From assembly GCF_002246015.1 (NCBI RefSeq), contig NZ_NOLJ01000005.1, positions 411,521 through 475,520 on the forward strand: a stretch of DNA of 64,000 nucleotides, read 5' to 3'. The position numbers and the translations under genes are program-made. Source of the DNA: Nostoc sp. 'Peltigera membranacea cyanobiont' 210A (GTDB lineage: Bacteria > Cyanobacteriota > Cyanobacteriia > Cyanobacteriales > Nostocaceae). This document shows, piece by piece, positions 45,589-55,800 of the stretch; position 1 is the stretch's first letter, and each line of letters starts with the position of its first letter. The notes under the pieces are model-generated. The model saw only the letters and a program-made list of their open reading frames with translations. It did no database searches and was not told the DNA's origin.

Positions 45589-48500
45589 ATGATGATTGCA
45601 TTACCCGGATTTCAGATTGTCACTTTGTTAAAAGCAGGGATAAAAGCAGTCATATACCGTGGAATTAAGGTTAAAGACCAGTATCCGGTAATTATCAAAG
45701 GGCTACGTCCAGAACAGTGTACACCCAATAATATCGAACAACTCAAACATGAGTATGCGATCGCACAAAGGTTAAATACCGCAGCAGCAGTCAAAGCCTA
45801 CGCCTTAGAGATACACCAGGGAATCCCTTATTTAATTATGGAGGATTTTCAGGCGCGATCGCTAGACCAATTGCTAGACCAATTTCAACAGCCTGTGCCG
45901 TTTCTGAAGATTGCGATTGAAATTACTAGCAAACTTGCACAAATCCACACTCATCACATTGTCCACAAGGATATTAAGCCGCAAAATATTTTAATTAACC
46001 TCGAAACTAATCAGGTCAAAATTGCCGATTTTGGAATTGCTGCCTTCATTCCATACCAGCAGCAAATAGTTAGCAGTTCCAGTCGCATTGAAGGAAGTCT
46101 ACCTTATTTGTCACCTGAGCAAACCGGGCGGATGAATCGAGGAATTGACCATCGCAGCGATTTGTATTCGCTGGGAATCACCTTTTATGAGATGCTCACA
46201 GGTCAGCTACCATTTCAAGGCAAAGACCCCTTAGAGTGGGTGCATTGTCATATTGCCAAATCTCCACTATTCCCAAGCAAGCTAAACTCTGATATTCCCC
46301 AAACGCTCTGTGAGATTATCATGAAATTGCTGTCGAAGGTTGCAGAACAGAGGTATCAGAGCGCTTTAGGTTTGCAATTTGATTTGGAAAAATGCTTAAA
46401 ACAATTGGAGACAACTGGACAAATCCCATCCTTTATTTTGGGTGAGCAAGATATCTCAGAACGCTTTCAAATTCCTCAAAAATTGTATGGGCGAGAACCA
46501 GAGATTGCCAAGCTTTTACAAGCATTTGAGCGAGTTGTTAATCAAGGTAAAGCAGAAATTGTGTTAGTTTCTGGCTATGCTGGCGTTGGTAAATCAACTC
46601 TTGTGAAGGAGATTCACAAGCCCATTGTTAGAGAACGTGGGGTTTTTATCTCTGGTAAATTCGATCAGTATAAACGAGATATTCCTTATTCCACAATTGT
46701 TCAAGCTTTTCAAACACTCGCACGACAAATTTTAACTGAGCCGGAAGATCAACTTGCTAGCTGGAAAAAGCGAATAGAAGCAGCATTAGGGAACAATGGT
46801 AAGCTAATCACAGATGTAATTCCAGAAGTTGAACTAATTGTTGGAGAACAGTCTCCTATACCAGAGTTGGGGCCTGCCGAATCTCAAAATCGCTTCAACT
46901 TGGTGTTTCAAAACTTTATCAGCATCTTTGCTCAAAAAGAGCATCCACTCACTGTTTTTTTAGATGATATGCAGTGGGCAGACACCGCTACTTTGAATTT
47001 AATTCAAACTATTATTGCTGGCTCTAATATCCAATATCTCTGCTTCATCTTAGCCTATCGAGATAACGAAGTAGATGTTGTACATCCCTTTAGTTTAATG
47101 ATAGAGAAGGTTCGCCAGTATGGAGCAAGAACGACTGAAATTCTGCTTACACCGTTGAATCTTGTTTATGTCAATCAGTTGATTGCTGATACCTTACATA
47201 GTTCAGCAGAGCAAGTAGAATCCCTTGCTCAATTGATTATCCAAAAAACTGATGGTAATCCTTTCTTTGTCAATGAATTTCTCAAAACACTCCATCAAGA
47301 GAATTTGCTGAATTTTGACCCTCTTCTATCCACTCTTGGTAAGGGGGGACAGAGGGGGGTAAAAGGAGGGTGGCAATGGAATCTACCTGAGATTCAAGCC
47401 CAAGGGATTACAGATAATATTGTCAGTCTAATAATTGAGCGGATGCAAAAACTGCCACTTGCAACTCAACAGGTGCTTAAATTAGCCTCCTGCATCGGTA
47501 ATCGCTTTGATTTAGAAGTTTTGGCACTTGTTGGCGAACAATCTATTGAAGAAACGGCAAATGCACTTTTTGAAGCAATTTTAAGAGGATTAATTATTTC
47601 TATCGAGTCAGATGAAAGTGTTGATAAAAACTATCGTTTTTACCATGACCGAGTTCAACAAGCGGCTTATGCCTTAATTGTCGATGAATCAAAATCGGCT
47701 GTTCATCTGAAGATTGGGCAGCTTTTGCTGAAGAATGCGAATGCTGAACAAGTGAACGAGCAAATTTTTGATCTAGTGAATCAACTAAATCTCGCCGTGG
47801 ATCTAATTATTGAACAAACAGAAAAGGATGAATTAGTACAATTAAATTTAATCGCTGGCAAAAAGGCAAAAGCTTCCACAGCTTACACTCCTGCGAAAAT
47901 ATTTTTTAGTGTTGCCATAAATCTTTTGGCTGAAAATGCCTGGATGGAACAATATCACCAAACATTTACTTTATTTAGGGAACAGGCTGAGTGTGAATTT
48001 TTAACAGGGAATTTAGAACAAGCCGAAGAATTATTTGAGTTATTATTGCTGAAAGCAAAATCTCATCTAGAAAAATCAAATATTTATATGCTGCAAATCA
48101 GACTCTACCAAGTTGCAGGTAGATATGAAGAGGCACTGATATTAGGATTAAAAGCTTTAAAACTTTTTGGGGTGATATTACCTGATACAAATGAGGAAGT
48201 AGAAGGTGCGATCGCAATTGAAAAAAAACAAGTATTGACCAATCTAGGTAATAGACAAGTCTCGGATTTAATTAATTCTATAGTAATCCAAGATCCAAAT
48301 ATTAAAACAGTTATTAGTCTGTTGACAACTTTGGGGCCACCTACTTATCTCGGTAGACCCGATCTCTTTCCCTTAGTCGTACTTAAAGCAGTTAACTACT
48401 CACTCAAATTTGGGAATACGGAAGACTCCTGTTTTGCCTATAGTATGTATGCCATGTTATTGGTTTCCATCTTTCATGATATTCCTACAGGTTACGCATT

Positions 48501-51500
48501 TTCTGAGATGACAATTCAATTGAATGAAAAGTTGCATGACTTGAAACTTAGAGGAGTTGTTCTACACATTCATGGAAGTCATATTAACGTTTGGTGTAAC
48601 CATATTGCTACCGATATTCCATTTTTAGAGCGGGGATTTATCGGCTGCGTGGAAGCGGGTGATGTGACGATGGCAAACTATAACGGCTATCAAGGCTCGT
48701 GGCAAATTATCCAGTTAGGCTATCCACTTGCAGAAACATACAAATCTCTAGAAAAATACACTGCATTCGCCCGTCAGTCTAAACATGATGCCGTCTATCA
48801 GACAATCAGACTAGAGCAAATGCTACTGATGAATCTGCGGGGATTGACTCACCATAATATGACTCTAAGTAGTGATAAGTTTGATGAATCACAGGCGTTA
48901 TCTATTATTACAGATGCAGGTTTTGTCAGTGGAATTATTTTTTATCATATTATCAAGTTAATCATATCTTTTACATATCGACAGTATACAGAGGCGCTGA
49001 ATTGTGCCTTAGAATTAACAAATTTTCCGGTGACAACACTGGCATTACCAATTGAAACAGATTATGTTTTGTATTACTCATTAACTCTAACGGCTCTTTA
49101 TCCAACAGTATCTTTTCAAGAGCAAGAACAGTTTTTGCAAACCCTAGAATGTCATCAGCAGCGATTGCAATATTGGTCTAATCATTGCCCTGAAAACTTT
49201 TTACATAAGTCTCAGTTAGTAGCTGCCGAAATAGCTTGCATCGAAGGTAGAGAATTGGAAGCAATGCGTCTGTATGAGCAATCAATTGCTTCAGCCCATG
49301 AGCAGGGATTTGTACAATACGAAGCTTTAGCTAATGAACTAGCTGCTAAGTTTTACTTAGAGCGAGATTTTGAACTAATTGCCAAAACCTACTTGGAAGC
49401 AGCTAAAAATGCCTATATGCGTTGGGAGGCATTTGCTAAAGTCAAGCACTTAGAAGAATCCTATCCTCAGCTATTGCCACAACAACAGCTTGTCTCTAAC
49501 GGAACGTTTATTACCACAGGTGAGCATTTAGACTTTTTGTCAGTAGTTAAAGCCTCTCAAACTATATCTAGTGAAATTGTTTTTTCGCGTTTGTTGAAGA
49601 CATTAATGCAAATTGTCATCGAGCAAGCAGGAGCAGAAATTGGTTATTTGTTGCTGGAACACGATGAAAATCTGGTGATTGAAGTAGAAGCTAAAGTTAA
49701 TCCCCAAGCAGAAAAGCTCAATGTTTCTCGACTTGTATTAGAGGGTGAAATTTCACAGGTAATTCCTCAATCAATACTGAATTATGTTCAGCGAACTCAC
49801 GAGACAGTGATTTTAGAGAATGCCACTGAGCAAAATTTGTTTTCTAAAGACGAATATGTAATTCAAAAGCAACCTAAATCTGTACTTTGTTTGCCGATCG
49901 CTCGTCAGTCAAAATTACTTGGTATTTTATATTTAGAAAACAATCTGATCTCCAGTGCCTTTACACAGGAAAAACTTTCTGTACTGGAAATATTGACAGT
50001 TCAAATTGCCATCTCTCTAGAAAATGCTCGTCTTTATCAAGGTTTAGAAGACAGCCAAGCAAAACTCAGCTTGGCGTTAAAATCTTCTCAAATCGGTGTT
50101 TGGAGTTGGGATATTGCCAGCGATCGCTTTGATTGGGATGAGCAGATTTATCAACTATTTGGGTTAACACCGGAAACCTTTGCTGGCACTTCTGAAGCAA
50201 TCCTCGCTCGTCTGCATCCAAACGATCGGGGATTGCTGGCTCAATCGTTGAGTCGAGCGATTAACCAAGGCGTGGAGCATAATTTAGAATATCGAATTAT
50301 TCAAGATGACGGCAGTATTCGCTACGCAGCCTGTCGGGGAAAAGCCTTTTTCAATGAAGCTGGTAAAGCTACACACATGAGTGGTGTTGTGCTTGATATC
50401 ACCGATCGCAAACAATCTGAAGCTGAACGTATTCAACTGATTCAAGAGCAAACCGCCCGCCTGGAAGCAGAAGCCAATCAACAACGAGCCGGGTTTTTAG
50501 CTCAAGTCAGTGCAACACTCGCTTCTTCCCTTGATTACGAAAGCACCCTAGCAAGCGTGGCCAACCTGGTTGTGCCTTACTTCGCCGATTGGTGCGGCGT
50601 TGATCTGCTGCAAGACAACCAATCAATTAATCGGGTAGCAGTTGCTCACCGCGATCCAGAGAAAGTGAAACTAGGCTGGGAACTTTATCAACGTTATCCG
50701 AGAAAGTTAAATGCAGATGAAGGCGTGCCTAAAGTTTTGCGTACCGGACAAACTGAAATCATCGCTGAAATTTCAGACGCACTTCTAGCAGAAGCCATCC
50801 CAGATCCAGAACATCTGCGTATTGTACGTGAACTTGGTTTGAATTCCTGTATAATTTTGCCCTTAATGGCACGTGGAAGAATTTTTGGTGCTATTTCCTT
50901 TGTAAACGCTGAATCAGAACGTCGTTACAGCACGGCTGACTTGTCACTAGCGGAGGATATTGCGCATCGAGCGGCCATCGCCATTGATAATGCCCGCCTT
51001 TACCAAGAGGCGCAACAAGCACAAAAAACGGCAGAACGAGCATTGGAGCGCATTGCCCGTCTTCAATCGATCACGGCTGCTCTTTCAGAATCCCTAACAC
51101 CAGCCCAAGTCTCTGATGTGATTGTAGAGCAGAGCATGGCTGCCTTGGGAGCCAGTTCTGCCCTTGTCGCCTTGGTGAATGAAAGTAAAACTGAACTGGA
51201 AATTGTGCGGGCGGTTGGCTATAAGCAGGATTTGATAGACGCTTGGCGTACTTTTGCCATCGATTCACCCTCTCCCCTAGCAGAAGCGGTGCGGACTGGG
51301 AAACCTATTTGGGCACAAGTAACAGAAAATCGAGTAGCTCGTTACCCACATTTAGCAGAAATTTACGCCCAATATGATTTTAATGCCTGGATTTCTATTC
51401 CATTGATGGTAGAAGGTTGGGCAGTTGGCGGTATAAGTTTGGGATTTACCCAGCCTCAACAACTTAGTGGAGAAGATCAAGCATTTATTTTGGCTATTGC

Positions 51501-52713
51501 TCAACAATGCGCCCAAGCGATCGCTCGCGCCCATCTCTACGAAGCCGAACGAACAGCACGAAGTGCTGCTGAAAGGGCAAATCGCATTAAAGATGAATTT
51601 TTAGCTGTGCTGTCTCATGAATTGAGAACACCACTCAACCCGATTCTGGGTTGGGCAAAACTAATGCGAAGCCGCAAGCTCGATCAAGCAACAACCGCCC
51701 GCGCCCTAGAAACCATTGAGCGTAATGCCAAGTTACAAACCCAATTAATTGAAGATTTGCTCGATGTTTCCCGCATCCTTCAGGGTAAACTTAACCTCAA
51801 CTTTTACCGGATTAATTTGGTATCAGTCATTGAAGCTGCCATTGAGACAGTGCGTTTATCGGCGGAGGCTAAGTCTATCCAGATTCAGACAATTCTTAAA
51901 TCTGGTGTTGGGGAAGTTTTAGGCGATGCCAATCGACTACAACAAATCATTTGGAATATCCTTTCTAATGCGATTAAATTTACTCCCATCGGTGGACAGG
52001 TAAAAATTAAATTAGAGCAAGTTGGCTCACAGGTACAAGTCTGCGTCACTGACACAGGGAAGGGAATTGCACCTGAGTTCTTACCTTATGTCTTTGATTA
52101 TTTTCGTCAAGCAGATGGTGCGACAACTCGAAAATTTGGCGGTTTAGGTCTAGGATTAGCGATCGTCCGCCATCTCGTCGAACTTCACGGGGGAACTGTG
52201 CAAGCAGAAAGTCTGGGCGAAGGACAAGGAGCAACTTTCATCGTCAGACTTCCATGCTTACAGGATGAAAGCAAAAAAATCAAGAATGCAAAAGATAATT
52301 CTTCACTGGTGGCGGCTCAGTCCTCGCCCCTGTCTGGCTTAGAGATTCTGGTGGTGGATGATGATGCAGATATGCGAGAATTTTTGCCCTTCATGCTGGA
52401 GCAATATGGTGCAACTGTTACTGTTGTCGCCTCAGCCATTGAAGCTTTAACTGCCTTGAGTCAATCCCAGCCAAATCTAATTATCAGCGATATTGGGATG
52501 CCAGAAATGGATGGCTATATGCTGATGCGACAGGTGAGAAGTTTGGAACCAGAGCAAGGAGGGACAATTCCCGCGATCGCTTTAACTGCTTATGCTGGTG
52601 AGATGGATCATCAGCAAGCGATCGCTGTCGGATTTCAACAGCATATTTCTAAGCCTGTAGATCCAGAGGAATTGGTGAAAGCGATCGCGTCATTGGTTCC
52701 CGATTTGGCATGA
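45589..52713 (+). CDS. Giant hybrid: Ser/Thr kinase-AAA-GAF-PAS-GAF-GAF-HisKA-HATPase-REC
   Basis: 2374 aa from the ATG at 45589, which has CTGGAG 8 bases before it; a GTG at 45580 is possible. Protein kinase at 1-270 (HKDIKPQN, IADFGIA, LSPEQTGRMNR). ATPase with P-loop GYAGVGKSTLV near 330 and Walker B VFLDDMQWAD. Helical TPR-like region to about 1310. GAF about 1320-1480, PAS about 1490-1610, GAF about 1635-1805, GAF about 1815-1985. H-box VLSHELRTPLNPI near 2005, HATPase with NILSNAIKF, DTGKGI and GLGLAIVRHL. C-terminal receiver about 2250-2370 (DDDADMREF, ISDIGMPEMDG, ISKPVD). Cytoplasmic; the ligand is unknown. LGKGGQRGVKGG near residue 586 is a repeat-derived insertion. Confidence 0.92.
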   Translation: MMIALPGFQIVTLLKAGIKAVIYRGIKVKDQYPVIIKGLRPEQCTPNNIEQLKHEYAIAQRLNTAAAVKAYALEIHQGIPYLIMEDFQARSLDQLLDQFQQPVPFLKIAIEITSKLAQIHTHHIVHKDIKPQNILINLETNQVKIADFGIAAFIPYQQQIVSSSSRIEGSLPYLSPEQTGRMNRGIDHRSDLYSLGITFYEMLTGQLPFQGKDPLEWVHCHIAKSPLFPSKLNSDIPQTLCEIIMKLLSKVAEQRYQSALGLQFDLEKCLKQLETTGQIPSFILGEQDISERFQIPQKLYGREPEIAKLLQAFERVVNQGKAEIVLVSGYAGVGKSTLVKEIHKPIVRERGVFISGKFDQYKRDIPYSTIVQAFQTLARQILTEPEDQLASWKKRIEAALGNNGKLITDVIPEVELIVGEQSPIPELGPAESQNRFNLVFQNFISIFAQKEHPLTVFLDDMQWADTATLNLIQTIIAGSNIQYLCFILAYRDNEVDVVHPFSLMIEKVRQYGARTTEILLTPLNLVYVNQLIADTLHSSAEQVESLAQLIIQKTDGNPFFVNEFLKTLHQENLLNFDPLLSTLGKGGQRGVKGGWQWNLPEIQAQGITDNIVSLIIERMQKLPLATQQVLKLASCIGNRFDLEVLALVGEQSIEETANALFEAILRGLIISIESDESVDKNYRFYHDRVQQAAYALIVDESKSAVHLKIGQLLLKNANAEQVNEQIFDLVNQLNLAVDLIIEQTEKDELVQLNLIAGKKAKASTAYTPAKIFFSVAINLLAENAWMEQYHQTFTLFREQAECEFLTGNLEQAEELFELLLLKAKSHLEKSNIYMLQIRLYQVAGRYEEALILGLKALKLFGVILPDTNEEVEGAIAIEKKQVLTNLGNRQVSDLINSIVIQDPNIKTVISLLTTLGPPTYLGRPDLFPLVVLKAVNYSLKFGNTEDSCFAYSMYAMLLVSIFHDIPTGYAFSEMTIQLNEKLHDLKLRGVVLHIHGSHINVWCNHIATDIPFLERGFIGCVEAGDVTMANYNGYQGSWQIIQLGYPLAETYKSLEKYTAFARQSKHDAVYQTIRLEQMLLMNLRGLTHHNMTLSSDKFDESQALSIITDAGFVSGIIFYHIIKLIISFTYRQYTEALNCALELTNFPVTTLALPIETDYVLYYSLTLTALYPTVSFQEQEQFLQTLECHQQRLQYWSNHCPENFLHKSQLVAAEIACIEGRELEAMRLYEQSIASAHEQGFVQYEALANELAAKFYLERDFELIAKTYLEAAKNAYMRWEAFAKVKHLEESYPQLLPQQQLVSNGTFITTGEHLDFLSVVKASQTISSEIVFSRLLKTLMQIVIEQAGAEIGYLLLEHDENLVIEVEAKVNPQAEKLNVSRLVLEGEISQVIPQSILNYVQRTHETVILENATEQNLFSKDEYVIQKQPKSVLCLPIARQSKLLGILYLENNLISSAFTQEKLSVLEILTVQIAISLENARLYQGLEDSQAKLSLALKSSQIGVWSWDIASDRFDWDEQIYQLFGLTPETFAGTSEAILARLHPNDRGLLAQSLSRAINQGVEHNLEYRIIQDDGSIRYAACRGKAFFNEAGKATHMSGVVLDITDRKQSEAERIQLIQEQTARLEAEANQQRAGFLAQVSATLASSLDYESTLASVANLVVPYFADWCGVDLLQDNQSINRVAVAHRDPEKVKLGWELYQRYPRKLNADEGVPKVLRTGQTEIIAEISDALLAEAIPDPEHLRIVRELGLNSCIILPLMARGRIFGAISFVNAESERRYSTADLSLAEDIAHRAAIAIDNARLYQEAQQAQKTAERALERIARLQSITAALSESLTPAQVSDVIVEQSMAALGASSALVALVNESKTELEIVRAVGYKQDLIDAWRTFAIDSPSPLAEAVRTGKPIWAQVTENRVARYPHLAEIYAQYDFNAWISIPLMVEGWAVGGISLGFTQPQQLSGEDQAFILAIAQQCAQAIARAHLYEAERTARSAAERANRIKDEFLAVLSHELRTPLNPILGWAKLMRSRKLDQATTARALETIERNAKLQTQLIEDLLDVSRILQGKLNLNFYRINLVSVIEAAIETVRLSAEAKSIQIQTILKSGVGEVLGDANRLQQIIWNILSNAIKFTPIGGQVKIKLEQVGSQVQVCVTDTGKGIAPEFLPYVFDYFRQADGATTRKFGGLGLGLAIVRHLVELHGGTVQAESLGEGQGATFIVRLPCLQDESKKIKNAKDNSSLVAAQSSPLSGLEILVVDDDADMREFLPFMLEQYGATVTVVASAIEALTALSQSQPNLIISDIGMPEMDGYMLMRQVRSLEPEQGGTIPAIALTAYAGEMDHQQAIAVGFQQHISKPVDPEELVKAIASLVPDLA
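47331..47372. repeat. In-frame G-run repeat insertion in giant kinase
   Basis: CTTGGTAAGGGGGGACAGAGGGG and GGTAAAAGGAGG encode a Gly/Lys-rich insert (LGKGGQRGVKGG) before WQWN. In the paralog at 28.5 kb the corresponding place has no such glycine stretch (TFDFANAKWQWS). The DNA resembles the GGGGGG-run intergenic repeats of the window. Confidence 0.6.
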
Positions 52714-52737
52714 TGGTGAAATATAGGTTAAGACAAG

Positions 52738-52798
52738 AGACGCGATGAATCGCCGTCTCTACAAAAGATATTGTAGAGACGGCGATTTATCGCGTCTT
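52738..52798. terminator. Long hairpin between convergent giant kinase genes
   Basis: Arms 52738-52764 and 52771-52798 pair over about 27 bp with a 6-base loop (AGACGCGATGAATCGCCG against CGGCGATTTATCGCGTCT). The following TTTATTCTTTATT could complete an intrinsic terminator. The same unit is seen singly at 14534 and inside the chelatase gene near 63088, so it is also a dispersed repeat. Confidence 0.65.
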
Positions 52799-52859
52799 TA
52801 TTCTTTATTCTGACCGTTGGCTGTTAATTCAAAAATGCAGTAAAGGTTTTACAGTAGTA

Positions 52860-55800
52860 TCAACGATATAGCCAAACACGCAACAGTGACAGCAATTGCT
52901 CAGTATCTACGGGTTTAGTAATGTAGTCTGATGCACCGGCTTCAATACACTTCTCGCGATCGCCTTGCATAGCTTTAGCGGTGAGTGCAATAATCGGCAA
53001 AGACTTAAATTGCTCGTTTTGGCGGATCGTGCGTGTTGTTTCGTAACCATCCATTTCTGGCATCATTACGTCCATCAACACCACATCAATATCTGGTGTA
53101 TTTTCTAACAGGGTAATTCCTTCTCTGCCATTTTCAGCATATAAAACCTGGATTTGATAACGCTCCAGCATACTGGTCAGGGCGAAGATATTCCGCATAT
53201 CATCGTCTACAATTAGGGCTTTTTTGCCAGTGAGTAAGTAGTCTTGTGAATGCAGTTGTTCGAGTATTTGGCGCTTGGGTTCAGGTAAATTTGCTTGGAC
53301 TCGGTGTAAAAATAATGCTGTTTCATCGAGGAGACGTTCGGGCGATCGCACATCTTTAATAATGATTGTCTCGGCAATCCGTCTGAGTTCTGTTTCTTGA
53401 GCTTTGCTAATTTCTCTACCTGTGTAGACAATAATTGGTAAAGTTTTGCCGTTAGGTAAAAGTTTTATCTGCTCGATCAGTTCAAACCCGGTCATGTCAG
53501 GTAGCCCTAAATCGAGGACGAGGCAATCAAAATGCTGGGTGCGAATAGCTTCTAGAGCAGTTGCACCGTCAGCCACAGCAGTGGTCGAAACATCGCTGTT
53601 ACCAATCAACTCAACAATACTCAGCCGTTGAGTATCATCGTCTTCGACTACCAATAAATTTTTCACTTGGCGCTCAACAAAACCTTTAATTTTGGTCAAT
53701 GCCTCAGATATTGTCTCGCTGGTTAAAGGTTTTTGCAGATATGCGATCGCACCTAGTTGCAAACCGCGTTGTCTGCCTTCCTCAACAGTCATGATATGTA
53801 CGGGAATGTGACGGGTATTTGGATCATGTTTGAGACGATCTAATACCGTCCAACCATCCATTTCTGGCAGCCGGATATCTAGCAAAATGGCTGAAGGCTG
53901 GAATTGCTGCGCTAGCATCAAACCTGTACTGCCAGTTTGGGCAGCTATCACCTTAAATCCTTGTTGTTGCGCCATCTCTAGAAGGATACGGGCAAAATTA
54001 ACATCATCTTCGACAATTAATAACACGCGATCGCCTCTTTCTATAGTCGTGCGATCGTCAGTTATGAGTGCTGTTAGCGGATAGCTAGGGTTTAGCCCGT
54101 GCTGAGTGCTGTTAGCGGTAGCGGGGCGTTCAGCCCGTGGGGAGTGGGGAGTGAGGAATAAAGAGTGGGAAGTGGGGAGTGGTTTTGATGTTGACTCAGC
54201 ACTCAGCACTCGGAACTCAGGACTCAATTGTGGTAAGTAGAATGTAAAGGTGCTACCTTCACCGGGTTGACTGATTAGTTTAATTTCGCCGCCGAAGAGA
54301 CGGGCGATTTCGCGACTAATTGATAAGCCCAATCCGGTACCGCCGTATCTGCGACTGGTAGAGCCATCGGCTTGTTGAAATGCTTCAAAAATCACTTTCT
54401 GTTTTTCGGGGGCAATACCAATGCCTGTATCGCTGACTGAGAAGGCAATTACAAGCTGGGCACGATTTAAGGTTTCGTTGTCGTTGCTCCATCCTAGCTT
54501 CGCCACCGCAATCCGTAAGCGTACTTCCCCATGTTCTGTAAATTTAAAAGCGTTGGAGAGGAGATTTTTCAATACCTGTTGTAAGCGTTTGACATCTGAG
54601 TAGATGGTGTTTGGCAATTCGGGAGTGAATTCAATTGTAAAGGCAAGTCCTTTGCTCTGAGCAATTTGCCGGAAGGTGCGCTCAATCACATCACCCAACT
54701 CTGCCAATGGCATTGGAATCATGTCAATGGACATTGTTCCAGATTCAATTTTAGCGAGATCCAGAATGTCATTGATTAACGTCAACAAATCAGTACCGGC
54801 TGAATAAATTGTTTGGCTGTATTCGACTTGCTTGCTGGTGAGATTTTGATCGATATTATCTGTCAACAATTTCGCCAAAATTAACAAGCTATTCAGCGGT
54901 GTCCGCAGTTCATGGGACATATTGGCGAGAAATTCTGACTTGTATTTTGAGGAAAGGGCGAGTTGTTCAGCCTTGTCTTCTAAAGACAGTCTTGCTTGCT
55001 CAATTTCGCGATTTTTGCGCTCGACTTCTTTCTTCTGCATCGCCAACAACTCTGCTTTTTCTTCTAATTCGGCGTTGGTTTGTTGCAGTTCCTCTTGCTG
55101 TCCTTTAAGTAAATCCTCGGAAGTTTTGAGTGATTGGGCTTGTTGTTCTAAACGCTTGTTGGTTTCGCGGAGTTCACTTTGCTGGGTTTGGAGTTCTTCA
55201 GCTAAAGATTGCGACTGCTTGAGTAATTCTTCAGTTCGCATCGATGCTGCGATCGTGTTGAGGACGATCGCTATACTTTCGGTAAGCTGGTCGAAGAATG
55301 TCAGATGAATTTCGCTAAAGCGGCGGAAGGATGCTAATTCAATCACTGCTGTCACCTGTCCTTCAAAGAGTACAGGTAAGACTACGGCATTGAGTGGCGT
55401 GGCTTCTCCTAAACCAGAGGAAATTTTGACATAATCGTTCGGTACTTCCGTCAGCAGTATTCGCTCTTTTTCTAAAGCGCATTGTCCCACCAAACCTTCA
55501 CCCAATTGGAAGCGGTTAGCTAGATGTCTGCGTTCGCGGTAAGCGTAGCTACTGATTAGTTTCAAATACGGTGTATTTTCAACAGACTCCATGAGGAAGA
55601 ATACGCCGTGTTGCGCTCCTACCAAGGGTGCTAGTTCTGAGAGAATGAGTTTAGATACGGTTTCCAAGTCTCGCTGCCCTTGGAGCATTCTGGTAAACTT
55701 GGCTAAGTTAGTTTTCAACCAGTCTTGTTCGGTGTTTTTCTGCGTTGTCTCCCGCAGATTGGCAATCATCTGGTTGATGTTGTCTTTGAGTATCGCTACT

